A DNA stretch of 64,000 bases from CAWVSB01 sp046710535 (lineage in GTDB: Bacteria > Pseudomonadota > Gammaproteobacteria > Pseudomonadales > CAWVSB01). This document shows positions 44,859 to 53,103 of the stretch, in pieces (positions within the stretch are counted from its first letter, which is position 1; each line of letters begins with the position of its first letter). The stretch is taken from positions 19,329-83,328 of the forward strand of contig JBKEHH010000014.1 of assembly GCA_046710535.1 (NCBI GenBank). Reading direction: 5' to 3'. A program made the translations under genes and the position numbers. The notes beneath the pieces were generated by a model. That model ran no database searches. It worked only from the letters and a program-made list of their open reading frames with translations, and was not told where the DNA came from.

Positions 44859-46418
44859 CTAGAATTTTGCGTAATGTCGAAATTCATAGGGGGAATTAAA
44901 CGGGAATGACTTTAGTCTATGCTCAAGATAATCATTGAATTCTTCTGTGAGTGCTTTGTATTGATGCCAAGGAAATTGAATAGTATCTATGAATTCATAA
45001 AAAAATAATGATTCAAGAGGGTAGTGTTTTTTATGGTACCTAGTGAATTTCTCGCATATTTTATGATCATTACGCCTAGTCTGTATCTGATAACCATCTA
45101 ACGGATAAACCACGTCCTTTAAGAATACTCTTAATTTACCCTCTTTAATCTCACAACTGTAATATTGATAATTATGAGGCCTTTCTTTATAAGGTGCATA
45201 AAGCGTATCTGTTGTGAGGATTGATTCTTTGTTTACTTTTTCCCCAATATTATTCACTAATCTTTCTACTCGCTCGAATATATCGATAAAGCAGATTTCT
45301 AAGCTTCGTTGATAGAACCATTCAATAAAACGCTCTTCATAATTTAGATATCCTTCAATTATTAAAGGATGAAAGAATTGGAAAGGGTGATAAAAATTCC
45401 TATTATTTTCACTGTTTATCAAAAAAGGATAGTCTCTTATGGTTATAAAATTATGGATTTTTAGTGAATAGTTGAAACTTTCTACGTAGAAAAAATACAC
45501 ACTCAAAGCGGTACAAAATTTACATGATTTGGGTGCTTTTAAAAGATCTTTTAGACGTATAGATTTTAATGTGAATACTTTTGATCGATGCCCCTTAGGA
45601 CATTGTTTTGCAATCCATCGTAAAATTCTGGTTAATGTTAGATATTTGACTCTCGCCATTTTAGCGATGAGTTTAGGTGAATAATTATTGATGAAAAAAT
45701 CTTCTCCTTCATATATCGGATTGATTTTTTCATATTTATTAAAAATGATAACCCGTACAGGTGAGATGGGAATTTTTAGAGATTGTAAGAGTTTATGAGT
45801 TACTTTTTTGTCTTTGATAGTGAGAATCGTTGGGTAATACCTGTCTTTTGGCGATATTTCATACCAGCCATCACCAAAAGATGGAATTGATCTCTGCTGA
45901 GAGAGATTTTCTTCTAAATAGTAGTAGTTTTTAGTCAACCAGTCTCTAAAAAGGTTGTCTAGTTTTTTTATAATTTTAAAATCGACATCTGTAAGAACTA
46001 ATTCAGGCTCTGAAGTAATATTTTGGGCACTATAGTCAATTGTCCCATCTTTTTTCGTGTTATCATCAAGACAAACTACAGAGGGAATTTCAGCGGTTAA
46101 TTTACAGTGATGTATAGGGCAATGGGTTATCCAAGGTATATTAAAGATATCTGTATGGAAAATTATCTGTGCACATTTAGGACAAAATTTAAATTCTCCT
46201 ATTAGTTGCGTAGCAATTTGATTGGAACTTTCAAACCCTTGATATGCGAGCACTCTCTGTTTGAACCCTGTAATCTCAGGAAATATGGTTTTCAAATATT
46301 TATCAATAAATATTTGTGATAGTCCCCGATTTGCTACCATAAATCTCGTTATGCAGGAGAGCTCGCTTTCGTGAGGTCTCTTAAAATAGTCACCTGAGTT
46401 AAAATGTAGTCCCATCAC
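44859..46418 (-). CDS. tniQ: TniQ/TnsD-family target-selection protein
   Basis: The 519-residue protein has a TniQ-type zinc finger: the pair CPKC at residues 79-82, then HCPIHHCKL near 99-107, in the order seen in TniQ and TnsD. A second CxxC pair occurs near residue 305 (SCKFC). Its length is close to TnsD (508) rather than the short TniQ of CRISPR-associated elements, so it is more likely a sequence-specific DNA-binding target selector. It would recruit TnsC and the transposase to the attachment site. Its ATG overlaps the tnsC stop by 4 bases. Codon use is AT-richer than neighbouring chromosomal genes, fitting transfer. Confidence 0.85.
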   Translation of the reverse strand: MMGLHFNSGDYFKRPHESELSCITRFMVANRGLSQIFIDKYLKTIFPEITGFKQRVLAYQGFESSNQIATQLIGEFKFCPKCAQIIFHTDIFNIPWITHCPIHHCKLTAEIPSVVCLDDNTKKDGTIDYSAQNITSEPELVLTDVDFKIIKKLDNLFRDWLTKNYYYLEENLSQQRSIPSFGDGWYEISPKDRYYPTILTIKDKKVTHKLLQSLKIPISPVRVIIFNKYEKINPIYEGEDFFINNYSPKLIAKMARVKYLTLTRILRWIAKQCPKGHRSKVFTLKSIRLKDLLKAPKSCKFCTALSVYFFYVESFNYSLKIHNFITIRDYPFLINSENNRNFYHPFQFFHPLIIEGYLNYEERFIEWFYQRSLEICFIDIFERVERLVNNIGEKVNKESILTTDTLYAPYKERPHNYQYYSCEIKEGKLRVFLKDVVYPLDGYQIQTRRNDHKICEKFTRYHKKHYPLESLFFYEFIDTIQFPWHQYKALTEEFNDYLEHRLKSFPFNSPYEFRHYAKF

Positions 46419-47362
46419 ACAGCCTTTATATTTTCTGGCACGAAGCCAGTGGCATCTAATGCACGCTCTACCATTTCTTCAGAGAGATGATCAACTCCGT
46501 AATGAGGCAAAAAATCAGTTAATAAAACATTCACCATTGATATAAAGTACTGCATACCCCAAGAATCAATCTGATATGCTTTTTGATAACGGGTGAAAGT
46601 ACCCCATAATAAAGATGCCGCATCACTTAAGCGCCAATTATCATTAAACGCCTGTGGTAAAAAGAACTCTGTATAAACTGGACCGTCTTCTTTGGGAAAA
46701 CGCAGTGAGTCGTATTGAGCAAGACACGCTTTGACATCAGCTTTATTTCGAAGGCCATAGAAGTTATAGATATTTATGAAAAATCGACCATGGATATGAC
46801 GATATTGTTTCTTTCTGATGACATGTAATAAAGACTCCGCCTCATCGCTATTCACCACAAGGAATACATGTAATTGGATTTTGTATTTCTCACGTAAAAT
46901 GTCATAGATTTGGCAAAAGACTCCACATTGCTCTGGTGATAATCGCTGTGCTTCATCGGCAAAGATAATAAACTGACGGCTCTTTTTCTCAGCCAAACTA
47001 TCGAGAATATAGCAGAGGAGATTATTCAGCATAGGTTCTACTCGCATGGTATTGGTAACAGGTAAATCCACGCTAACCAATAATGTTCTATAAAGAGCAT
47101 TTACTGTTTTTCGGTCAAGGGTAGGAACGGTCAGAAAGTGAGAAGGGATGATTTCGCCACGACGATTTTTCAGATTATCTCTAATGTAATCGAGCGCTGT
47201 AGTTTTTCCATGGCGCGCCTGCCCTTGTATCACTGCACCAGTGATGCCGTTCCAGAGCAGCTGTGTTAACTGGTCTTCAAGTAACTGAATAGCAGGTGTT
47301 CGTATGATGAGATCATAAGGATGGAACACGGGGTGATCGTAGTAATCAATGTTTTGTTGCAT
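46415..47362 (-). CDS. tnsC: TnsC-like AAA+ transposition regulator
   Basis: The 315-residue ATPase has Walker A GQARHGKT at residues 47-54 and Walker B FIIFADEAQRL near 131-141, followed by an ordinary AAA+ lid. Shorter than TnsC of Tn7 (555 residues), it resembles the compact TnsC of CAST and other Tn7-like elements. TnsC links the target selector to the transposase and gives target immunity. It overlaps tnsB upstream by 17 bases and tniQ downstream by 4, so expression is coupled. Confidence 0.88.
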   Translation of the reverse strand: MQQNIDYYDHPVFHPYDLIIRTPAIQLLEDQLTQLLWNGITGAVIQGQARHGKTTALDYIRDNLKNRRGEIIPSHFLTVPTLDRKTVNALYRTLLVSVDLPVTNTMRVEPMLNNLLCYILDSLAEKKSRQFIIFADEAQRLSPEQCGVFCQIYDILREKYKIQLHVFLVVNSDEAESLLHVIRKKQYRHIHGRFFINIYNFYGLRNKADVKACLAQYDSLRFPKEDGPVYTEFFLPQAFNDNWRLSDAASLLWGTFTRYQKAYQIDSWGMQYFISMVNVLLTDFLPHYGVDHLSEEMVERALDATGFVPENIKAV

Positions 47363-49244
47363 GATTCGATACCATGAGTTTAGTGGATAGGGAAGTACTC
47401 CAAGGTTTGATCTTCAGTGTAGTTTGGTCAACAGCTATCGCATCATATGAATGATCTTGAGATGGCTTTAATATAAGAGGTTCATCACCAGAATCCGTAA
47501 ATTCATCATATATTTTAAGAATTTTCAGATTATCTTCAGAGTTACCTTTATGTTCCAATAAGTACCTAAAATAGCCTGCCAGTAAATCGGTAGCATGAAA
47601 TGCATGAGCTTTCACTAGATTGTGAATATGTTTACGGGTTGCCAGGCTGTGTTTAAATCTACGCCACGATCTTGAAGCTAGTAATGTCCCTAATGCGGCA
47701 CCGCCTGTCGTAAAAACACTTAATTCCCGAATGTCGCGTATATCGTATTCGACAGTTACGTAACTATCGTCTCTTAGAGCTGTATATAATTCTTGATGAC
47801 TTGAGGTATAGCGGACATAGAAGAAATTTACGTGGGGCTGTCTATTTTCTTTTTTTAGCCACTTAATCGGTAAATTTACTCGCCGCGTAAATGGTGACCA
47901 GCGCTCTCTAAGGATCTCTGGAGTGTATCTCACATAATGATTCTGATGATGGTCAAGAAACAACGATAGAGGTGTTGTTGCGCCAAGGTGTGATTTCGGA
48001 GTCACATTATCTTGAGTCAATATAATACTGAGCGCCTCTTCTAATGTTCGCAGGGTAATCAACGGCACTTTTTTATTGTTTTTTCGTGATTCTTTTTTTG
48101 GGTCTTTAGGGTGTGATCCTGTAGTCGAGTTAGCACGATGACTAAAATTTATGTTGATATAGTTAAAGGCAGCTTCAATCCAGTTCCGTGTTTGGGGAAC
48201 AGCTGGGGGGCCAAAACTTAGAGTGGCTGACCGTTGTATACATATGACATCACGCACGCTATGGGAAAAATGGGATAAAGCATTATCCAGCTGTAAGGTA
48301 TTAAAATTGATGTCTGTAATTGCTGGGTGACCTGATGGAAACATTGCTCCTGGTTCATATTGAAACCCCGGTGTTGTTAACTGTAATGGTTGCCAAGGTT
48401 TTATACATTTATCGAACAACATGAGAATGTCTTGTTGGTTAGGAGTTTTTGTATAGGCTATTGCAAAACCTAATTTGCAATTAGTATCGACGTCCATTGC
48501 CAATAAGAGGTTGATCCGTTTGATGCGAAGCGGAATCAACTCCTCATTGAGTTGAAGGTGGATACTAGTATGTAAATCCATGGTTTGTTCGTCAATTTGA
48601 ATAGTTCTTAAAGCCCGCTGTGCTGGAAGATCGGAAATATACTTATGTGCTTTTTGATCGTGTATCCTCTTTAACTCATTACTGCGCTTGTGGAGATATT
48701 GTCGTACTGATTCATAAGCCACACTTTGCGTGTTGTAGGGATAACAGTCGGTTGGATGATTAGCCTCTCTAAGCACATTCTTAAACTCACCATGAAATAC
48801 CTTGGGCGTGAGATTTTGACTATAGGGCTTATCACTTTGGTATGCCTTAATCATGCTATCCAGACGACTTTCCATATATGGAACATGATTCAATAGCCAC
48901 TGAAAGCTATAATTCTGCCCACTAGTCATATCCATTGGTTGACGGCGTTCGCCTTTATTTAAGCGTTTATCAGGAATCAGCCCCTGAGTTAAAGGCGGAG
49001 GCTCATTCTCATCGCCACTCAAGCACCGATTGAGAATGTGGCTAACAAAAGAAGTGGAAACCTGATGAACTGTTGCTGTGTGCTTGATTGAGACGCCTTT
49101 TAGAACCGATAGAGCGATCTGCTGATTACGAATAAACCGTTTGCGTTTGGATTTATGTAAATTCGACACATCCACATAAGGCCATTCAGCAAGCTGCCGT
49201 AACCGAGGCTCTCTATCTAGGCGAACTGACCAATTGATCTGCAT
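47346..49244 (-). CDS. tnsB: TnsB-like DDE transposase
   Basis: The 632-residue protein carries an N-terminal DNA-binding part (residues 30-110) with an HTH-like segment at 48-75, then a retroviral-integrase-type catalytic core. Candidate catalytic residues are Asp218 in TIQIDEQTMD, Asp320 in LQLDNALSH and Glu357 in RNWIEAAFNY. TnsB cuts and joins the 3' ends of the transposon and binds the end repeats. It overlaps tnsA by 28 bases. The Mu-transposase C-terminal domain expected of TnsB lies near 430-560. Confidence 0.88.
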   Translation of the reverse strand: MQINWSVRLDREPRLRQLAEWPYVDVSNLHKSKRKRFIRNQQIALSVLKGVSIKHTATVHQVSTSFVSHILNRCLSGDENEPPPLTQGLIPDKRLNKGERRQPMDMTSGQNYSFQWLLNHVPYMESRLDSMIKAYQSDKPYSQNLTPKVFHGEFKNVLREANHPTDCYPYNTQSVAYESVRQYLHKRSNELKRIHDQKAHKYISDLPAQRALRTIQIDEQTMDLHTSIHLQLNEELIPLRIKRINLLLAMDVDTNCKLGFAIAYTKTPNQQDILMLFDKCIKPWQPLQLTTPGFQYEPGAMFPSGHPAITDINFNTLQLDNALSHFSHSVRDVICIQRSATLSFGPPAVPQTRNWIEAAFNYININFSHRANSTTGSHPKDPKKESRKNNKKVPLITLRTLEEALSIILTQDNVTPKSHLGATTPLSLFLDHHQNHYVRYTPEILRERWSPFTRRVNLPIKWLKKENRQPHVNFFYVRYTSSHQELYTALRDDSYVTVEYDIRDIRELSVFTTGGAALGTLLASRSWRRFKHSLATRKHIHNLVKAHAFHATDLLAGYFRYLLEHKGNSEDNLKILKIYDEFTDSGDEPLILKPSQDHSYDAIAVDQTTLKIKPWSTSLSTKLMVSNHATKH

Positions 49245-49924
49245 GATTGAAACCGTGTAGGAAAGTCTAAGGGTGCTTCATTAAGATTGGCGCGAAATTG
49301 CCCGTGATACAAGAGACGAAAAAGACCAATCTCGCGCTGATAGGTGCGCTCCCGATCCCCTCTATCAACAATATCACCCAGATAAAAGCAGTCTGTCACG
49401 GTGCCAAATTCACCCAACAAATCAATCTCTGCTTGGTGAGTATCAATATCTACTGCTTGATGCAGCGTATGGACAATCATCAGCCAGTTCTCAGCGGCTA
49501 ATTGCTGCTCAAACACAGTCTCATTAGCAAGTGTGCCGAAGCTCATTTGACGTAAAGCAAAGAATTGCTTGAGGGCCTCCACTTGGTTTTCATCAAATTT
49601 ACCCTCAGGTTTGAGTTCTAACACCTGCTGATCACCGTTTGCTTCAACGTAGATATCAGGTGTGTAGAAACCTCCAAAGACTTTTAACCGATACGGTTGC
49701 GGCACATAACGACGTACGGTGGGGTCACCTTCTAGCAAGGCAACATGGAGCAATTCGGCCAGTGAGTGAAATTCAGAAATTCCGGGGTGTTTCAGTAGGC
49801 AGCATTGAAAAAAATTTGTAGATTTCTTGAAATTCGGCCTAGTAGGCTGTTGTACCGGTTCAAGTGTATCGGCCCAGACATGCCTTGCCATGTCATATCG
49901 AGAATGGAGTAACTGCTGGCTCAT
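49217..49924 (-). CDS. tnsA: TnsA-like endonuclease
   Basis: TnsA cleaves the 5' transposon ends, which makes transposition cut-and-paste. The 235-residue protein has the restriction-enzyme-like site: Glu57 in SLAELLHVALLE, Asp90 in YTPDIYVE, and Glu103/Lys105 in VLELKPEGK. All acidic and Lys residues are present, so it should be active. The C-terminal half (about 130-235) should contact TnsC. GGGGGA lies a few bases before the ATG at 49924, a very strong ribosome site. It is the first gene of the operon. Confidence 0.88.
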   Translation of the reverse strand: MSQQLLHSRYDMARHVWADTLEPVQQPTRPNFKKSTNFFQCCLLKHPGISEFHSLAELLHVALLEGDPTVRRYVPQPYRLKVFGGFYTPDIYVEANGDQQVLELKPEGKFDENQVEALKQFFALRQMSFGTLANETVFEQQLAAENWLMIVHTLHQAVDIDTHQAEIDLLGEFGTVTDCFYLGDIVDRGDRERTYQREIGLFRLLYHGQFRANLNEAPLDFPTRFQSCRSIGQFA

Positions 49925-49992
49925 GGCTTTCCCCCAGTAAAATGAAGAGACAAACGCTATCAGAAACAGGGATGCTTTAATACGCGGAGCTT

Positions 49993-50019
49993 TGCACCAA
50001 TTATATATAGTTTGGTGCA
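49993..50019. repeat. Palindrome between tnsA and recombinase genes; candidate recombination site or operator
   Basis: TGCACCAA at 49993-50000 and TTGGTGCA at 50012-50019 are perfect inverted arms around an 11-base AT-rich spacer, extendable by T at the outer left. A third copy, TGCACCA, occurs at 50106-50112 just before the recombinase start. The minus-strand TATAAT at 50005-50000 overlaps the left arm and could be the tnsA -10 box. Paired arms with a short spacer beside a tyrosine recombinase gene fit a crossover site; an operator is the alternative. Confidence 0.5.
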
Positions 50020-50065
50020 GGTATAAAAACGCCTATTTTTATAGACAAATACGCTTAAAAGGCGG

Positions 50066-50094
50066 TTATGTCACCCACTTAAGCGGTTTATAAT
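50066..50094 (+). promoter_or_regulatory. Candidate promoter of the recombinase gene
   Basis: A perfect TATAAT is at 50089-50094, 32 bases before the ATG at 50127. A weak -35 box, TTATGT at 50066-50071, is 17 bases upstream. The -10 match is seen; promoter activity is inferred. Confidence 0.45.
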
Positions 50095-50126
50095 ACCTCT
50101 CAATATGCACCAGAGTACAAGGGCAA

Positions 50127-50861
50127 ATGGTACAAACACATTACACAGACCATGAATTTTCGCCAACGCGCAGGCGCAACCTCTTTGCACCTATCGAACG
50201 TCCTGCCGTCACGTTCCCGATACAGTCTGTCGTTATCGATTGGGATCGCCTGCAAGCCAAACGTGCCATCGTGCTAGAAACCGCCGACACCATGCCAGCT
50301 TACCTGCTGAAGCCCGAAATCAATCTCCTACTTGATGCGGAAAAAGATCCAATTTATCGCCTCATCTATGACTTAATGTGGACAACAGGAGCACGGGTAT
50401 CTGAAGTCCTCGCGTTAACCCCTGAACGCTTTACCAATGACGGCTACGATTACGGTGTTATTTTAAAAACACTCAAACAAGGGTCAGGACGACCAACTAA
50501 AAAGTCCTTACTTCGATCGAAAAAGCGCTATGTGCCCATCGTTGATCGGGGCGTACAAGATAGAATTCAAAGCTATTTATACACAGGACATTTTAGAAAG
50601 ACTGAACACATATTTACCATGAAACGACAAACCGTTTGGCGACATATTCAGCGATTAGTGGAGAGAGTAGGGGGCGCACCATTTTCGATATCTACAAAGA
50701 CCTTTAGGCATTCTTTCGCTGTTCATCTCATATTACATGGCAGGCCTTTAAAGATTGTCAGCAAACTCCTAGGACACGCATCGATACAAACGACAGAAAT
50801 TTACACCAACGTCCTAACGGTAGACGCTGGGCATTTTTTAGAAGGGGTGGATTTTCATTAG
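50127..50861 (+). CDS. ResD/XerC-like tyrosine recombinase with Lys in place of the first catalytic His
   Basis: The 244-residue protein has the tyrosine-recombinase core: Arg90 in TTGARVSEVLAL, Arg194 with His195 in TKTFRHSFAVHLI, His217 in LLGHASIQTTEIYTNV and the nucleophile Tyr226. At the position of the first His in the HxxR box there is Lys191. The ending HGRPLKIVSKLLGH and VDAGHFLEGVDFH resembles plasmid multimer resolvases such as ResD of F. It lies divergently from tnsA, with a palindrome between. A role in resolving multimers or cointegrates of the element is inferred. It may instead be a neighbour from another element. Confidence 0.85.
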   Translation: MVQTHYTDHEFSPTRRRNLFAPIERPAVTFPIQSVVIDWDRLQAKRAIVLETADTMPAYLLKPEINLLLDAEKDPIYRLIYDLMWTTGARVSEVLALTPERFTNDGYDYGVILKTLKQGSGRPTKKSLLRSKKRYVPIVDRGVQDRIQSYLYTGHFRKTEHIFTMKRQTVWRHIQRLVERVGGAPFSISTKTFRHSFAVHLILHGRPLKIVSKLLGHASIQTTEIYTNVLTVDAGHFLEGVDFH

Positions 50862-51405
50862 AGAAAGGATATTAATAGCTCGGTGTATGTTGAAGACTGC
50901 CCGCTTAAAGGATTCATGATTACGTTTAATGCAGTTGCCTAGTAACTATGTTAAGTGTCTAGTAAAGTCTGGGAAGTTCAGGGAGTCCGAGTTCAAGAGA
51001 TAGGTAGCCCTTTTTTACATTTCTTTTCTTCTTCCACGCGCCAGAGACTTTTTTCAAATTCTCGGTTTTTCTTTGGTATGGGGTCATTGGTGTTGCCTGT
51101 GGCAAATACCATTGTGCTCTTCTCGAAGCTGGCGGACTCATTTGTCCATGATAAATTTTCTAACTCCCAATGCTTTCTCTGTTTTGCGAATAGAAACATC
51201 TTAGATTCACAACTAGACGTGCTGCCTGTAATCTAAATTCTGGGTTTTATGTCGGTCTCACTCGTCTGTTCATTGATCCGTAAGTAGTTATGAGATGATA
51301 ATGTCACCTTTTAATCAGGTGGTCAGCTTCACTATTACACTATCTACTACTTAACAGCCTATAAATGGATTATTCAGTTCGCATTTAGTGCTGTCAAAAG
51401 GCGAG
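50862..51405. other. Gap between recombinase gene and gspM; probable other transposon boundary
   Basis: This 544-base stretch has three overlapping short frames around 50955-51236 (two minus, one plus), none with a recognisable family or a good ribosome site; I do not call them genes. The GspN gene that often ends this operon type is absent. GGTGGTCAGCT at 51318-51328 resembles, inverted, AGTTGACCACT at 44771-44781 on the other side of the element. Confidence 0.45.
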
Positions 51406-51873
51406 TCATTTAGTTTGAATGGTTATTGTGGCGCTAACATTCCCAGGTTGCTTTCCTTTATTTAATGTTAATGACGTTATCTTGGTGCTTTTTGAGGAAG
51501 TATTTAATGCCCCGATAAGCGCTATGGTTTTACTATAAAGCGCATCATTGGTAGAGATAAGTACGCCTCCATCTGTTTTCGGTTGTATTCGATCCAATGT
51601 AATTTCGTATTCGGCGGCAATTTTCGCGAGATCACTAATGGTAACTTCGTCAGTTCCAGTTCGAGTTCCATGATTGCTTTCTATCAGAGTATTTTTATTT
51701 ATCTGCATCCATGATAACAGCGACTTTTTTTCCGTATATCCATTTATAGCTTTTAGCTTCAGGGTATTGATAGAAGGCAAAATGACAAGCGAAAGAATGA
51801 TAGCTACCAAGGCAATAGCGTGACGCGGGTGTGATTTAGCATTGGTTTTAATTTGTTCTACGAGTTCATTCAT
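51406..51873 (-). CDS. gspM: Type II secretion system protein M
   Basis: The 155-residue protein has the GspM layout: a short cytoplasmic start, a membrane helix at about residues 19-36 (IALVAIILSLVILP), a coiled stretch, and a ferredoxin-like periplasmic domain starting near 85 (EYEITLDRIQPKTDGGVLIS). It would pair with GspL in the inner-membrane platform. Sequence conservation in GspM is low, so the call rests mainly on size, layout and its place directly after gspL. It is the last gene of the leftward arm, with no gspN after it. Confidence 0.8.
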   Translation of the reverse strand: MNELVEQIKTNAKSHPRHAIALVAIILSLVILPSINTLKLKAINGYTEKKSLLSWMQINKNTLIESNHGTRTGTDEVTISDLAKIAAEYEITLDRIQPKTDGGVLISTNDALYSKTIALIGALNTSSKSTKITSLTLNKGKQPGNVSATITIQTK

Positions 51874-51888
51874 ATTTTACTTGTGAGT

Positions 51889-53103
51889 CTATAAAGTGAC
51901 TTGTATTTTTGCACTGATAGTAGATTTTTGCTGATCTGCATTTAGTAATTTGGCTTTTGCACCATTTTCTTCAATCAATTTCACATATCGTTGTATTGCA
52001 TCATGACTGGTGGCCTTAATATCTATAGTAAGACCGTTACTAGGCTGAAATCTCAACGATTGTATGTCAACTACATCCGCTGGTTTTAAAGCGCTTACCA
52101 GCAACTGCTGAAGATTATTATTTGTTGCTGAACTAGTGTTATTGATATGTTGTTTAAGTTGTCTTTTAAGACTAATTATTCGTTTGTCTTGAGGATATAT
52201 TTCCTTGTATAAGGCGACAGCTTGATCTTGGTATTCTTTTTCTTGTGACGAGTAGTAAAGCCACGACACGGTATTAATAACAACAACCATCAGAAGTACA
52301 GCCGCTGCACTAATAGCAAATAACGGTTTTTTAATGAGATCGTATAACTCGTGTTTGATGTCTTTACGCTTATTGGGTAAAACGTCCCAGTATTCCAGTT
52401 CCGCTGAATGGTCTACTAACCATTGTTCGATCGGTACTGCTATTGAGGAATAGTCATAGCGGGCGTGTACCATATTACTGTCTATAGTCGGCTCACCGAA
52501 ATGATGGTGAACTATGGAGTGGTCATCAGTACGTTCTCTTATAATACTTTCTAAAAATACAGTTAAATTTTTATAATCACAGGCGTAGGTGTTTGTTTGA
52601 TCAAGGTTAATCAATACCATTGATTCGTCGCTGACAATTGTAATTGTCCTATTTGTTGATGAAATTAAGTGAGTATCTAAGATGGTTTTGCTGATGGGCA
52701 CATGTTGTTTAGCTAAGAATGCGAGCCATTGGCTGGATAGCTGTTTATGTATGGCAACAGCTTTCCATTGATTTTCATCAAATGGGTGGCAGGTGATAGT
52801 GAATGCGTCAATATCTTCAAGAGCGTATTCTTCAAGATGATATTTGATGGTGTTGGAAATATGCTGGGATTTGTTATCTGTGTTAGGTAAATCGATGCAA
52901 TCACAAATGGTGTGCATCGCTGGCCATACCAAAATACACTCATCCTCATCCTCATCCTCATCGTCGTTGATGACGGATATTAGCTGCGCGCCCGCTATGA
53001 GTATTGCATCAACGCCTATTTCTTTCTGGTAGGCCTTAATACCTCCCCAAGTAGGGGTGCTGTTTATTGCCTGTTGATCAATAAATAGAAAATACCTAGT
53101 CAT
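51889..53103 (-). CDS. gspL: Type II secretion system protein L
   Basis: The 404-residue protein has an actin-like cytoplasmic part (MTRYFLFIDQQAINSTPTWG to about residue 245), one membrane helix near 265-285 (AISAAAVLLMVVVINTVSWL) and a periplasmic ferredoxin-like domain. This is the GspL/PilM-type order. GspL anchors the ATPase GspE to the membrane. A run of alternating Asp and Glu (DDEDEDEDE) near residue 50 is encoded by four identical hexamers. It overlaps gspE by 8 bases. Confidence 0.85.
   Translation of the reverse strand: MTRYFLFIDQQAINSTPTWGGIKAYQKEIGVDAILIAGAQLISVINDDEDEDEDECILVWPAMHTICDCIDLPNTDNKSQHISNTIKYHLEEYALEDIDAFTITCHPFDENQWKAVAIHKQLSSQWLAFLAKQHVPISKTILDTHLISSTNRTITIVSDESMVLINLDQTNTYACDYKNLTVFLESIIRERTDDHSIVHHHFGEPTIDSNMVHARYDYSSIAVPIEQWLVDHSAELEYWDVLPNKRKDIKHELYDLIKKPLFAISAAAVLLMVVVINTVSWLYYSSQEKEYQDQAVALYKEIYPQDKRIISLKRQLKQHINNTSSATNNNLQQLLVSALKPADVVDIQSLRFQPSNGLTIDIKATSHDAIQRYVKLIEENGAKAKLLNADQQKSTISAKIQVTL
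52939..52962. repeat. Four tandem CTCATC hexamers inside gspL
   Basis: Four perfect copies of CTCATC (GATGAG on the coding strand) run from 52939 to 52962, encoding an Asp-Glu repeat. Gain or loss of a unit changes the protein by two residues without a frameshift. Confidence 0.9.

Larger units (their letters stand above)
44859..50861. mobile_element. Tn7-like transposon core (tnsA-tnsB-tnsC-tniQ plus recombinase), ends unresolved
   Basis: A leftward operon tnsA-tnsB-tnsC-tniQ with overlapping genes sits next to a rightward ResD-like tyrosine recombinase. These are the cut-and-paste transposase, regulator and target-selection genes of a Tn7-type element. The stretch given covers only the genes; the true ends must lie in 44196-44858 and 50862-51405 if the recombinase belongs to the element. 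No cargo genes, CRISPR array or Cas effector is present. In Tn7 the tnsA side faces the attachment gene; by analogy the tnsA/recombinase side here faces the 3' end of gspM. Confidence 0.8.

Noticed and set aside
44859..50861. A CRISPR-associated transposon was considered.
   Set aside because: No cas12k, cas8/7/6 genes and no repeat-spacer array are in or near the element, and TniQ is of TnsD length.
50955..51236. Three overlapping short open frames between the recombinase gene and gspM.
   Set aside because: They lie on opposite strands over the same bases and none has a family resemblance or a good start signal.
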